Assembly: GCA_030278955.1 (NCBI GenBank)
Contig: JAOANR010000004.1
Coordinates: 53,509,459 to 53,573,458, forward strand
Length of the DNA: 64,000 bases
Reading direction: 5' to 3'
From: Hygrophila difformis
Taxonomy: Eukaryota; Streptophyta; Magnoliopsida; Lamiales; Acanthaceae
A model generated the notes under the pieces. The model was given only the letters and a program-made list of their open reading frames with translations. It searched no databases and was not told the DNA's origin. A program made the translations under genes and the position numbers. Positions 32,657 to 45,800 of this stretch are shown here, piece after piece; position 1 is the first letter of the stretch; each line of letters opens with the position of its first letter.

Positions 32657-35503
32657 TCATAGAGGATCCATTTTCCAATTGATTTCCAAATTACCACAAT
32701 CAATCAAACCCTTGACTTGGTTTAGTGCAGCATATCTATGTTGTAACAGCAGCGAATGTGGATTTTCTGTTTGCTCCTGATTCTTGTCATTGTTTTTGCG
32801 CGATAATTTTCTGGAAAAGCTTTTCCATTTTGCTTCGAATGCATAAGCTATGTTAAAGGAAAAAGTAGGGTTAATAGAATGACTTTTCACCTAAAGCTTT
32901 GTAATAAACATACTAACATTTGTGGAACAACAACACTAGCAAGGCAAAATTATTCTCAAGTACACAGAGAAGATAGCGCTAATAGTTACAAAGGATAATC
33001 CAGAAAACAATACAAACATTTGAACAAATGATATCCAACAAAAATCACATTGTTATGGTGATCAAGTACAGAGAGAATGACCAGCACATAATTTTGTCTT
33101 AGAAGAGCGCTATGCATAATTAAGTTAGCCAATTTTCTTGAGCACTTGTCACGAGTATTACAATGCCCAAGTCACAAGTATTACAATCCCCAAAACAATT
33201 GTTGCAACTTGCGCTACAAGCACAGTGTGGGTTCCCCAAGCTTGTGATTGTCGCAAAATCAACAATCAAGAGTTGCAAAAGCTGGAACTGCTCGCAGGCT
33301 CATAACACCAAAAGGATCCATATGACATATTTGTTAAATGTTTTAACGGCCTTTTGATTTTTATATTAGTATTTGACATCCATGAGTGCCAGTCACTTGA
33401 CCACATAGCTGTGCCGTTATGTGTGCCGAGATGGAAGCAAAGATTAAAGTCAAAACTCAACATGGAACCTTCAAGACTCTAACTTGTAGAAATATGTACA
33501 ACCCACAAACACTCTTAATGGGTTATTAATCATAAGGAAATAACGAGGAAGACAGATGAACCAAAAAGCAATCATGATGACTAAACCCCTTCAATTCAGC
33601 CCAGAGGAGCACACAAACTGGACTAACACAAGTTTCTTGCCAAGCATGCTGCACCAGAGAAGATTGGTGGTTGTAGGCACACACTAGCAATTTCAGTGCC
33701 TGTTTCATATCATAGTAAACTTAAATATTGGTCTGTTTATATTTGACTCTATTCCGGTGCTTAGTTTGGAGAAAATTGAGAGTCAAAATTTGTGGTAAGA
33801 CCTAAAATCTAGTATTGTGTTTGAACCAATTTTCTGACTGATTCAATATCCAAAATTTTCATTTTCAGTGAATTAATAAGTATTACTACAATTCATAAAA
33901 ATCTAACCAAAAAAAGAAGCAGAAAAATTATAATAATCATAAGCATGGTTAACCAGTTAGCATGATAGGCTTCTGACATCTAGCATTCCCAAACTCTTCT
34001 TTTATCTTCAGAAATATGCACTTCCTCTTATATATAAATCACCATGACAGTATTCCAGGAGCTACTTATGCACATGGACAGTATAAGTGTATAACAGAGG
34101 CATGTCAAATGGAAAAGCAAACAAGTGAAACTGTGAAAGGAGGGCTAAGAGAAGTTAATCATATAATTTATATGTGCTATGAAATTAATGCCTTATGTTG
34201 CAATGACATACATAAAAAAACATGCAAAAGAAGTATGGTTACTAGGAAAGGATGGGATGATACTAACTTGAAGCTAGCTAACCCTACTATATTCCATCTG
34301 CTAAATTCGTTTATATATCAGAGACAGCCACTGTTTAGATATATAGTGGCAGAAAGAATGAGGAAAGTTGTTTAATGTTTAGTTACCAGCACTACCACTC
34401 CCAAATACTAAAGATAACATGAAATAATTAAAACAGTAGAAGCTTAGCAGCACCAGAACATCATATGTCTCTAGTAATCTACAGGGTCATTAAATTCCAA
34501 TAAATACCTTGGTTCTTATCACTGAATCCTTTTATAAGACAAGCACACACCCATGGTCTTCCTGCTCGGGATGCTTTTGCACCACCTTTGAGTTCACCAT
34601 TGTGTTGTTTTAATCTACAAAATAAGTTTGAATCCAAATCAAAGAAGAAGCCTACGGGTATAAGAAAAATCCAAATCATAATCGGTTCAACTTTGATCAT
34701 CCTGCTTTTGAGTTCAGTAATTAGAATTAACATCATACCGCCAAACCTACTTCAATACATTACTCCGTATTGCCATAACGAAGTAGGAGATTATGCAATT
34801 GAAGCTCAAACAAGAAGTATCGTCCTAATTAACTGGTTAAAAAACATGAATAAAGAAAAAGAAGGAAACACCATAATTAGCTAGAATGAACCATCAGCAT
34901 TCCAAAAATTAATACTTTTTGTATCGCCAAATAAAAATTTAAGAAGACTGCAATTTAAGCTCTAATAAGTAACAGATAAAGGCATTGTTGCCTGGCAAGA
35001 AAATCATTTCAACGCAATTGAGTTACTTCAAAATCATCAGAGGTAGGGTTTCCATTAAATTAATCGATATGAGGCACTTAATGAACGAATTGCGAATCCC
35101 AGGTGCAGAGTTTGCATCACGGATTGGAAATTCAATCACGGCCTTGTGAAATCAGATAGTATCAGCAGGAGCGCAAAATACCCTCAATCTCAACTATACC
35201 AAAACCTAAGTATTCTCAAACAGAAAATCGCCATGCTACCTCGATATAGAGATGAAAAACGTACCGGCGACAGAAATTGTTGGTAACACCAACATAGGTT
35301 TTCATCGGGGTATTGGTGGAGAGGATCAGGTACACAACCCATGGAGTCCAGGAAGAAGAAGTTGAAAGCGGCGGCAATTCCGATGACGAGGATTTGGTTG
35401 GGGGCAAAACCTGGGATGGCCTTGGCAATGGGCAGACTCGATTTGGAAGGGAATTGTTATGGGGCTTCAGCGATTTGAACGTTGTTGATAATCGATTCGC
35501 CAT
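32657..35503 (-). CDS. SLX1: SLX1-like GIY-YIG structure-specific endonuclease
   Basis: Three exons on the minus strand: 35265-35503, 34508-34614 and 32657-32847. All borders are GT-AG and phases fit, giving 178 residues. The GIY-YIG core is WVVYLILSTN then TYVGVTNNFCRRLKQHNGEL. It continues GRPWVCACLIKGFSDKNQ, and the metal-binding Glu falls in AFEAKWK. The C-terminus is QHRYAALNQVKGLIDC then LEINWKMDPL. SLX1 proteins cut branched DNA in repair; fungal and animal forms carry a C-terminal zinc-finger region and pair with SLX4. This protein has no such zinc finger, as in short plant GIY-YIG homologues. The last intron is about 1.66 kb. Upstream of the GIY-YIG core is a Ser/Pro-rich stretch that could be an organelle-targeting leader (inference). 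Confidence 0.8.
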
Positions 35504-35504
35504 A

Positions 35505-37090
35505 GAAGCTTAAGATTTTCGCCTGCTGGAGGAGCCCGACTGCCGGAGATTCAATTGATTTTAATTTTCTTTTGTAAATATTTTCGCAGGAGGGCGGAGA
35601 CCCGAGAGAGATACTACGTTGCACACAGCAAACATCCTTCCACAATCCCACTATCGGCGTTCGTCGATCCAACCCTCCTCCGCCCTCCACATTCCACAAT
35701 CTGCACTGTCGCACATTATATTACTCCATCTGTATCAATTATCAGCCCGCGCTATTGTCGATCCACCAACATCGTAAATAAGGAGCATTTAATTTGGTCA
35801 CTGTTGACCAACAAAGTAGAATAATAAGACTCGTACTAATAATAGGGAAGGGAAAGCTCAAATTCCTCTTCAAGTCCTTTCCTTTCCATAGAATTCTTGT
35901 TGTAACTTGCAAAGGAAATGGGGATCTGTCTTCGCTCTTTGCCACTTCCTCGACTCCATCCATCCTTGCATAGTATCCATCTGAATACTTTTTTGCCTCT
36001 ACAGACTCTAGACTCTATCGTACTTATTCAATATAACTAAATGTTTTTAATATTTAGGGTTTTATCAGTAATTATACCATTATTTTTTAATCAATGGCTA
36101 CAATTAATCCACGTGAGCGCTGATGAATCATACATGATACACGTCAGCGCTAATTAATCATACTTGCCATATCATCAACTTTTAATACTATATTTAGATC
36201 ATAAATCTATAATATATTACAAACAAATCTTTAAAAAATCTTTCTATATATTTTCAAAAGATATAAATTTCAAACAAATTATAATATATTTGATGGTTAA
36301 TAAATATTTAATTAAACATGTATATTATAAACTTTTTAATTGAATATATACATTTATATATTCAATGTTATATTCATTGTATTAAAATTAAAATTTGAGC
36401 CTAAAGTATTTTTTTGCTATGCGCAACCTATACAGGCTAAAGAAAAATTAAATTATTAATAAGTACTCATCTAAATCAATATAATAAATTAAAAATTTAG
36501 TTAATTCTAACTTTAGTTAATTTATTAAAATATATATTTAAAAGAAATTATTCTGCTATAAAAAATTTTAATCAAATTTTAATCCTAATTTTTGGTATTA
36601 GGTTTAATTTTGAATTTAATTCTTATCGTAATAAAATAATTCTTGGAGAACCTGGGTATCCCCAAGCCACACGGGCAATTAAGGGCGCCTCTTCTAAAAC
36701 AGTTTTTTGCATACACAAAGTCCACTCAAGCCAACTACTGTTTGTCATAAGAAAATAATTTTAATAAACCACATAATATAAAGAAAAAATAATTGTTCAA
36801 AAAATATTTTGAACACATATATTTAATAATTAAATCTAATTTTTTAATCAATTATAGTAAAATTTAACCAAAAAATTATTTAAAGTTTTCATTTCACTTA
36901 TTACTCAATATATATCGATATTATTATAAAAAAATAGCATAATGTAAATACAAAATATAGCATTATATCATATTCAGACAAAAAATATAATAATATAATT
37001 CTATTAATCTTAAAGTATTAACTAATTCATATCCATAACATAACATAATAAAAAGGAACGCATAATATTACATATTCAAATAAAAAAATA
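35505..37090. other. upstream region of the GIY-YIG gene and AT-rich intergenic DNA
   Basis: 35505-35960 should contain the promoter and leader of the minus-strand gene. A SINE/LINE-type 3' tail on the minus strand lies at 36408-36440 (stem-loop AGCCTGTATAGGTT then GCAAAAAA). A SINE-2 fragment on the minus strand lies at about 36630-36740 (AGAGGCGCCC and GGGGATACCCAGG). No gene. Confidence 0.45.
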
Positions 37091-37094
37091 ATGT

Positions 37095-37180
37095 AGTTTT
37101 TTACTGAACATTCTATACAAGCTAAGAAAGGATCATGAGAGCTCATACTAAACAAATTATAAAGGGATAAAGGGAGTGAA
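37095..37180 (-). mobile_element. SINE-1 fragment, 3' half
   Basis: The reverse strand reads CTTTATAATTTGTTTAGTATG, then a stem-loop-like TAGCTTGTATAG, then TGTTCAGTAAAAA, aligning with the 3' half of the copy at 20813-20969. Confidence 0.5.
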
Positions 37181-38214
37181 ATCTTGGCAGCCATGTAAAT
37201 ATATCACATAGTTTTTGTGTTTTACTTAATTTCTTATACTCTCAAAATAGATAAAACAAAGCATTGAATTGAATAGAAACAACAATTTAACTCTATCAAT
37301 ATAATTGAAATTCTGACACGGAAGTACATGATTTGCTTTACTTAAAATAAAAAAGTAAAGAGGGAACATGACAGATAATTCAATCGATCAATCCTAGAAG
37401 GAATAAAAATAAATGCAAATGTTAAGGCGTTTACTGCATTTATATATGCAGAATAAATCTAAATTCTGGTGGTGGAAGTTGTTTTATGGTGGATTAGAGA
37501 AGCAAATGGCAGATCATAGATCATAGATGTGTAAAGAGATGAGGGGGAAGCAAAATTACCGTATTATTCTCAATTGTTTTTTCATGATGTATATGTTTCT
37601 AATTTTTTGTTATTCATCTAAACTCAGCCCCGTTGCAACTTCATTCGAAATAAAAATCAAATTCCATTGATGTTGTCCGTTCTTCCATAGTTGGATCATC
37701 TTCCTATTCCACCGACCAATGTTGTTTGATGTTCACCTAACCCATAAGGTATAACACCCCTAAACCTCTTTTATAAAATAACTTTTAATAGATCACTCAC
37801 CTGTGATCTTTATTTGCAAGATCCCAGGTGAATAAGCATGCAAATATAAGTAGTGTTGTCTAATGAATTATGAAATATTGGTATATGACTTCTATTGTGT
37901 CATTTTTTTGTACTTCTATGATTTTCCTAAGTAAGGGATGTCGATATCTAATTATTTTTATCCAATTACAGTTGAAACATGAATGAGTTTAGTCTCCCTC
38001 CCCATGAAATTTAACGCCCTCAAAAGGGTAATTTAGTGTGTTTTAAGCAAAATTTTTGTTTCGGCCAGAAAGCCCCATGGAACTCTCATATGTGAAACTT
38101 ATTCAAATCCATAAATGTAAAAATTTCAGTAGAATTTCTCTAAATAAAATGCAAATAGTTTGGTCTGGTTACTTGACCTTTTTTTATTTATTAATATTAT
38201 ATTTGTGTTAGACT

Positions 38215-38741
38215 TTGTTATTGCCCTGGACTGAGTTTAAGAACAAAATATTTGAAAGTAGGAAAGATCGTGGCCAATATTCTTTCAGTGATTTAGTTGT
38301 TGTATGGGTAAAATGGTGTGTGTTGGGCACGTTAAAGATGTCGAAAGGTATATTAATTCATGCACATGCTGTTGAAGAACCATTAGAACAAGCATTTGTA
38401 TATTTCTCAATAATGGTGGAGAAAGGTACTTCCCCGAATGTGATCACATATAATACTATATTGTATTGCCTTTGCAAAATTAGAAAAGTAGATGAGGTTT
38501 ATAAGCTGCTTTCTGAAATGCAAATGAAAGGGTATCTCCTAATAAGTACACATACACCATTTTAATGAATGTGTACTATTACCAGGAGGTTTTCAAGTTG
38601 TACAAGGAATTGTTCGATCGAGGAATTCAACTTGATTCCTTTACATATACTACATTGTTTAAATACTTGAGAAAAGACTATCCAGCATTGGCAGATGAAG
38701 TGCTTGAATTTATAATTCTAGAAGATGGAAAGCCCGGCTGA
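38215..38741 (+). pseudogene. PPR-protein fragment
   Basis: The frame at 38215-38565 contains a clear pentatricopeptide repeat: SPNVITYNTILYCLCKIRKV then DEVYKLLSEMQMKG. After a stop, an interrupted frame at about 38585-38741 continues YKELFDRGIQLDSFTYTTLF and ends VLEFIILEDGKPG. PPR proteins bind organelle RNA and normally carry ten or more repeats; here only about three are left and the frame is broken, so this is a remnant. It lies 300 bp upstream of a Helitron 3' end in the same orientation and could be captured DNA. Confidence 0.75.
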
Positions 38742-39012
38742 ATTAAATAGTTGACATGCTATTAGCTTGATAAATAATAAATGTTTTCTATTTTAATTAA
38801 CAATGAAATTCAAACTCGGTTGTTAAACTTTGAACTCTATTCGCCCTCAACTTTTAAGAACTCTAAACTTTAAACCATTACTCAAACCTATCACAATTTA
38901 AAACTATCATTCATCATGAATTCCAAATTCTAAACTCTAAACTTCTACGTATTTATTTTTTCATTCAATTAAAAAATTATTAGTTCTATTAAGAATAAGA
39001 ACGAAAACAACA

Positions 39013-39046
39013 CACCCATGCGAAACGCGCGGGTGAAATAAGCTAG
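39013..39046 (+). mobile_element. Helitron 3' terminus
   Basis: An imperfect 10-bp stem with AAA loop (CACCCATGCG and CGCGCGGGTG, 39013-39035), a 7-base spacer, then CTAG at 39043-39046 followed by T. The 5' end of this Helitron was not located; it may include the PPR fragment. Confidence 0.65.
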
Positions 39047-39520
39047 TAACAATTAAAGACTAATCCTTTAAGCAGAATCCTCTTAAGCATGAAGCTAAGT
39101 TCCCTTTTCTGTGCCAAATTCACCGCTTTACATCATCACAAGCAAATTGCTAAATTCAATCCTACGGTACGCGCGTGCTGTATACTGCATAGGGCCTAAT
39201 TCATTCAACTACCTAGATGGCTGCCACGTATTCTTTTTCAGTATATGTTTTGTACCTCAATCCATCACATTTGTGCTTCTGAGTTTTTTAATGAAATTAT
39301 GATCCTCAGTTCCTCACTCATACATCAAAATTGCAAAATATGTTCTCTTGTTACAACTTACAAGTAGGGATAGGCTACAAGTTTTAGTTGAGCCCTAATA
39401 TATAATAAAAGGGTACCCCACCAAACCTTTTAGACTTGCATTGCATCATACTTCATATCATATATGTAGTATGTAAATGTTGTGAAAAGACCATTGGCAT
39501 TTCTTAAAGTCCACAGATCA

Positions 39521-40375
39521 ATGGGGGGCACAACAGGGCATGTTGCCTTAGGGTTCGCTTTCTTGACCATTGGCCTCTGGCATCTCTTCAACTCCATCAA
39601 ACTCCATTCCCTCCATCCATCTTCCTTCCGGATCCTCCCATGGTTCCCCCTCCCAAGATTCCGCCTCTTGGAGCCATTCTTGATCATCTCCATCACCCTC
39701 GTCTTCATCTCCATGGAGCTCCTCAACCACCGGACCCCGTTCTCTCCCCACGGCTCGATCTCCTTCAAGAACCTCCCCCACTTCGAGCACTCCATCATTG
39801 CCTTGTCCTTCTTCATATACGCAGTGTTCGCCGCCATCTTCGACTTATTCTTATCGCCGACGCCCCTCACGGCCCCTCACGGGCTCCTGCATTTCCTCCA
39901 GGCCGTGGCGTTCGGGCAGCAGCTCCTGATCCTCCACCTGCACTCCACCGATCATATGGGGCTGGAAGGGCAGTACCATTGGCTCCTCCAGACGATCACA
40001 TTCGTGTCGTTGTCGACCACCGTGTTGGCGATGGGGTTCCCGGGGAGTTTCTTGATCGCCTTTGTTAGAGGGTTCAGCGTGGTTTCTCAAGGGGTGTGGC
40101 TTGTGGTCATGGGGTTCATGCTGTGGACGCCACAATGGATGCCGGAAGGTTGCTTCTTGAAAACAGGACCCGGCCGCCGCGATGCCATCGTGTGCCAGGC
40201 TGGGGATGCCCTCGTCCGTGCCAAGGGATTAGTTGGCATCCTCTTTGGGTTGCATTTGGCATTTTTAAGCACGGTATGTGTGGCACTTTACTTGGTAATC
40301 ACCAAGTTGTACCCTCAAGAAAACGCCCAGTATCGATGCTTGATCAAGGCTGGGGAGGGGCAAGAAAGGGCATAA
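39521..40375 (+). CDS. DUF716 (TMEM45-like) multi-span membrane protein
   Basis: An intronless 284-residue protein. I use the ATG at 39521 (MGGTTGHVALGF), since the open frame before it has only a GTG and the family starts with M-G-x-x-x-G-H. About seven hydrophobic helices are visible, for example LGFAFLTIGLWHLF, LLEPFLIISITLVFISM and SIIALSFFIYAVFAAIF. Family signatures include FEHSIIALSFF and STDHMGLEGQYHWLLQ, and a C-terminal YRCLIKAGEG tail. The family includes animal TMEM45 proteins; the molecular role in plants is not established. Moderately GC-rich coding sequence contrasts with the AT-rich flanks, which fits a working gene. Confidence 0.88.
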   Translation: MGGTTGHVALGFAFLTIGLWHLFNSIKLHSLHPSSFRILPWFPLPRFRLLEPFLIISITLVFISMELLNHRTPFSPHGSISFKNLPHFEHSIIALSFFIYAVFAAIFDLFLSPTPLTAPHGLLHFLQAVAFGQQLLILHLHSTDHMGLEGQYHWLLQTITFVSLSTTVLAMGFPGSFLIAFVRGFSVVSQGVWLVVMGFMLWTPQWMPEGCFLKTGPGRRDAIVCQAGDALVRAKGLVGILFGLHLAFLSTVCVALYLVITKLYPQENAQYRCLIKAGEGQERA

Positions 40376-40379
40376 CTAA

Positions 40380-41340
40380 TAATGTAGAAAAGTGGAAGAA
40401 TGTTGTAACAAGTTATTGTAAAGAATTGCTTGCTATTGCTGATCATGATCATCGAGTTCTTGTAATATAATGGCACTCAAAAATATATGATATGTAATTT
40501 CACGGTCATCAAAAGAATATCTTTAGGTGAATAGAATGAAATGATATTATGTTCATTCATGTACCTGTGCATAATAATCTGAATCGTTTAAATTATGTCT
40601 TGGGCCATTTCCTTCTTTCATCATGCATCTTACAGTATTATTTACTAATGCAATCCGCTTTTATTATGATAAAAATTGAAAACATTAAGTGCAAAATGAC
40701 CTAATATGAGATGGGAGACATTTATACTACTACATAGCAGTGACAGTCTGCATATTTTGATATTGTGTTGATCATATGATGAATTATGCAGCAACCAGAA
40801 ATGATTTTATTATTATTATGTGTATAATTTTTCTTTAGGCTAAAGAGAAGAGAAAGGCCCACACCTGCAAGCCTAACTTGCCTTCAACTGCACCATGATG
40901 TGTATAAAGACAGACGATGATGAGTTGAGAGTTAGCTTGAGATGGTCGCATTTAGTAGTATCAAATGTGTCTGCTTTTTTTTATCTGTCTGCCATTTTTT
41001 TGAGTTACGAAACCACTATTTGGATTTTGGATGAATGGCAAATAATTTGGGCCGGTGATTGTTGCTACAACTTTGAGGTTGTTTTCGGTTATCTGTAAGT
41101 ATTTGCTTTTAGTGCGTTGTACTATTTGCTATCGCAAATATTGTATACTCCCTAAGCCTAGAAAAGGTAAATGTCAACAATATAAGACGGAAGAAGAAGA
41201 AATCCCATAAAAATGTGCAGGGACTAAATTATAGGAGGCCCATGCAAAAATGAGTCCCAAAAGTACTTCTATGTTAGGCCATAATAAAATTAAATAGACT
41301 AAAAAACTCGAGAACCCCATGCATAAAAAAACATCAATTG
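40380..41340. other. intergenic DNA downstream of the DUF716 gene
   Basis: Likely 3' untranslated sequence just after 40375, then nothing recognisable. The 67-codon ORF at 40895 has no family features. Confidence 0.4.
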
Positions 41341-41344
41341 TTAA

Positions 41345-41475
41345 CTAGACATAGGCTCTGAACAAGTTCTTGGATTCGAGTATTGTGTATACAAAAAAAC
41401 TGCTTTGGGAGAGGCGCCCTAATTACCTAAGAAGATTATCGAGATGTTAATCTTGGATCCAATATAATATAGGAA
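41345..41475 (+). mobile_element. SINE-2 family copy
   Basis: B-box-like GGATTCGAG, then body GTGTATACAAAAAAACTGCT and GAGAGGCGCCCTAATTACC, and 3' word GAGATGTTAATCTTGGAT. It matches the copies at 1731-1850 (plus) and 36630-36740 (minus). The ends are not sharply defined. Confidence 0.5.
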
Positions 41476-41835
41476 TACCAGGTTATTATAAAAATAATAA
41501 TAGGATAAAATAATTTTACGAAGAATATATTTTTTCCTAGTATCGTATATTTCATTTATTTTATTATTGTTTGAAATAACATTATGGTGACATATCATTA
41601 ATTTTAATACTCACAAATACTCATGTTTTTTGTGAATTATCGGGTATCCATGGGCCACATTCAACCCAAAACTAATCCACTCAAGCTAACTACTGTTGGT
41701 ACATAGACTCATATGTTGGAGTTTGATCTTGTGAATATTCATTCATTCATTAATCAAGAGGCAATAAATATATAAATCCATAGCAAAATAAATAAATATA
41801 ATAATTAAACTTGTAGTTACTACTTCCAATAAAAA

Positions 41836-41930
41836 CATCAAGAGAATAAGAACTTATCCCAAGTGATAAAGCCTCTAGGCTTCCAATGAAAGATGGAGGT
41901 TCGATTCCCCACCGGTCCATGTATCAATAC
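41836..41930 (+). mobile_element. SINE-1 family head, tRNA-related
   Basis: A-box-like TATCCCAAGTGATAAAG and B-box GGTTCGATTCC, aligned with the head of the SINE at 20813. It does not fold as a complete tRNA and lacks a proper anticodon arm, so it is not called as a tRNA gene. The 3' half is missing. Confidence 0.5.
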
Positions 41931-42898
41931 CCATAAATTTTACTCCTTTGAAAGTGGGTGAACCATGTAAAACACAGTCGTGAAAAATCTTCCCCAGCAA
42001 GGGCAAGATAGTAATTCCCCCAAAGTTGAACCATTTAGTAAAACGAGAAAGAACCTCAAGTGTAATTTCCAAATGTTGGAAAAATCCCAAAAATATTGTA
42101 AATGCACAAATAAGGAAACAAGGAATAACCAAAAGAAAAAAGGAAAACAAGTAAAATACTCAAATCGTAATCAGAAACAAACAACGTCAATTTTTAAGGA
42201 AAGACATTAAAAATAACCCAAACACTGAAAAAGGAAAAGGCCGTCCCAAAACGGCAACAATTTTACAAAAACGGAAACCCCTCTTCTTCCCCACCCACTA
42301 TATGGCACAGTGAAATTAGGGTTTTTCTTGTGGGGACTCCCCCCCTTATAGTTTCTTGCTTTCTTTATCATTTTTTTGCCAAATTTAGGCCGATTTGTGA
42401 AAATCTCTGAAGCGGTGCAGCTGTACAGGGAATTGAATTGAATTCTTAATCAGTGTGAAAGAGAAAGAAACAATCTTTATTTATTAAAAAGAAAGGGAAA
42501 AAAACCCTGAAAAGTGGAAAGTGGGTTCCACTGTGAGACCCAATGGACGCAGAGTCCAAGCTCAATGTGGCAACTGGGGAGAGAAACAAGAGTCATGCAG
42601 TGTATGCTACAGCCCATGCAAAAGCTTGCCGTTTCAGTGCCATTTGTAGCCTTATAAATAACCCCTTCTCGCTCTTTCTCTCTCTATCGCTATCCCCCCC
42701 TTTGGAGGTCCCTTTGTATTCTTTGCATCCTTGATTTGGTAAGTTCGTGTTGAAATAATTTTCAATTTTTCTGAGCCATTTCTGTTTTGGGCAAAATCGA
42801 AGGGGAGGTGGTGGTGTTTGGTCTGTTGTTTGAATTTTAGGGATTTTGTTGTTGTTGTTGTTGTTTTGGGAGTTAAGCAAAATTGAGATTGGGATTAA

Positions 42899-45800
42899 AT
42901 GGGTCGGGGTAAGATCGAGATAAAGAAGATTGAGAATGCGAATAGCAGGCAGGTTACCTTCTCCAAGAGGCGTTCGGGATTGTTCAAGAAGGCAAATGAA
43001 CTGGCGATTCTGTGCGAGGCGGAAGTCGCTGTGGTTATTTTTTCGAATACTGGGAAGCTCTTTGAGTTTGCTAGTTCCAGGTGTGCTCTGCATGCTGCCC
43101 TTAATTTTGTCTTTCTTCCTTTTTGATTTTTGCTTCTTGGAATTGGTTTTTGCTGGTTTCTTGGGGTTTCACTGTTCGTCGTTCCTTTTGCTGCATGCCC
43201 TTTTCTCTTCTTTATTGGGTTTTTTTCATTTTCTACTTTGATTTATTTGGGAGCAAACGGTTGTGATGAACTTTTAGGAGTGAATTTGGTGTTACTGAAT
43301 TGCAGCTAATTTATTTATTGTATTTTCATTTGATTTGCAGCTAATTTGATTTTGGTAAGAGAGTACTAATTTGAGTTTACAGCAAATATGAATGGTGGGA
43401 TTTGCAAATTTTGTTGTTTTGATTGTTCTATGCAGCACATTCTCCTCTGCAGAAGTTTGCGTAATCTTGAACAAGTTTTGCTAATTTGTTTCTGGCCTGG
43501 TTCTAGGATTTGTGGTATATAAATGAGAATGTTATGTCTTGTGGGAGAAACTCGCTGAATTCAATAGGCTTTTGTTCAGTGTGGTAGTTTTTACTTTGTC
43601 ATGAATTTGCACAGTAGAATCCCGTAATACAACCATTGGATGAAATACAAACAGCGTTTAAGATTATGGAGACATTTTTATGTAAATGAACGTTCTTTGT
43701 TGGTTTTTGTTTCGTTTTTCTTAAAAGTAGTCTTGATCGTCAAGGGTGAAATTGTCCGCCCTCAAGAGTGTTTGAGAATAAAATAGGCAAATCATAAATT
43801 GTGAATTAGAAATTGACTCATTTACTTGGAAAATTTCGAGTCCTGATTAAGAAATTACTCCTTGTATCTATCCTGATTATGCACTGCTCTTTTTCTTTTT
43901 CTTTTGTTTTTTTACTTTGGAATGATGAGAGCTTGTAATCATTTAGCATCAATCTTGAGTTGTTGATGTGTTAAGGTGTTCCCTTTCCCTTATTTAATCG
44001 TAATATTGAGGAATAGTACTTGACCTTTCTGACAGAGGTAGTAAAACAGGGGAAGCAGCACCTAGGCAAGTAATATCTGAAACCATATACAGTAGATTGC
44101 CTAACCATCAGAGACTCCTATCAAAATTTGCGCAATTATGCAATTTTTGAACGGTGCAAGTAATTTACAAGCATGGAACTACAAGCAAAGCAGTGTTTCA
44201 ATTTCTTAAGCCACTATATTTCTGAACCCAGTCAAAGTAGAGTTAGCTATTCCTACTATACGCGTATTTATTCTTGCCAACTTTAAATCCAAGAACGAGA
44301 AGAATACATTTGGCATATTGCTTGTGATTCAGAGTTGAAAGTTTTCTTTTCATTTCCACACCCAATAATCCTAAGAAGCTCTTATTAAGTTTCTTATAGT
44401 TCTGTAGTTGATATGCATTTTGCTCAATTACAGTGATGGGTCCGTCAAGCTTTGTTAATATTGGGTTTCCATTTATGGAACTACAAAATAGCCAACTGGA
44501 ATGCGACATTGTATGTTGAAAATATAACAACACGCTACATGTATTGGAAGGAGGATTTAAATCCTATCTTCCTGGCAAATCACTGCTTGTGCATGCATCT
44601 TTGTGGACTAATTCCTGCTAATATCATGTATTGTGGACATGAGATTAAAATTTTCATGTCGTTTGCAGCATGAACAAAATACTTTCAAGGTATAGAAAGT
44701 GCTTGGATTCAACACAGGATCCTTCTGGGGAACTAAAGCCAGAGGTGTGGTTCACTATTGCTTTGTCCTGCTTTGATAAATCGAGTCTCTTTCTCTTCTC
44801 TTTTTGGTAGACGGTATGCATGTGTGCTGTATCTGGAGTGGTTATCTAGGATAGTGGTCTGTCAAAATTCAAAAGGAAAAGGTTTTGTTGTATGCTTTTT
44901 TTTAAAGACAATTATTGAAAAATGTTAATAGATAAAACCATCTACGTGAATAAGATCTCGAATTTCGTTGTCAAAATCTATGAATGGATCTAGTTTAGAA
45001 TGACCATTTCTCGCCCCATTTTGTGTATTAATTGTTTTGAAATTGGTCTCCTTTTGTCCAGAAGCAGCGATCCAAGGAGACCGAGGCCCTAAAAGAAGAG
45101 ATTGAAAAGCTAAAATTGAAGGAAATGTATGATTTCATTAGTTGAAATTTCGTCACGAATTTTCTTGAAACCTGTAGGTCTCACTCAATGGCTGTGGTTC
45201 TGTAGGCGGTTGTTGGGTAAGGACTTAACAGGTATGGGCTTACAAGAATTGTATGAACTCGAACAACAACTAAATGAAGGGCTATTGTGTGTAAAGGAGA
45301 GAAAGGTTTGTCCTAACCGATTGCATTCCCATGTTAGAAAATGCGATACACATTTGGAGATATTTGTGGTTTCAAAGACCAACCCTCTCATTTGCAGGAG
45401 CAACTTCTGATTCAGCAACTAACCGAATCTAAAATTCAGGTACACAATTTATTTCATTTTATATTCCTGGACAATACCGAGTAAATGGTGGAGTATTTTC
45501 TTTGCCATTAACTACTGTAGGGACAGCAGGCCATGCTGGAAAATGAATCCTTACGAAGACAGGCAAGCCAACACTTCATTGTACTCCACGAATCTTCTTA
45601 TGTTATAAATCCTGTTTTCAATCACAACCTGCACCAACTGCTAATAAGTTCACTTGTGCCCAATTACGAAATGTAGGTCAATGAACTTCAAGCACTTTTC
45701 CCATCAACCAGCTATGAAGCTCCATTATACATTCAATATCGTCCGTCAGTGAAACGAAGAGCGCATGAAGGTTCTGAAACGGCTTGCAATGGCGGATTTG

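Noticed and set aside
39482..39520. Longer N-terminus for the DUF716 protein
   Set aside because: Would need a GTG start; the ATG at 39521 gives the family's usual beginning.
41836..41930. Possible tRNA gene
   Set aside because: Has A- and B-box-like words but no complete cloverleaf; it aligns with SINE-1 heads elsewhere in the window.
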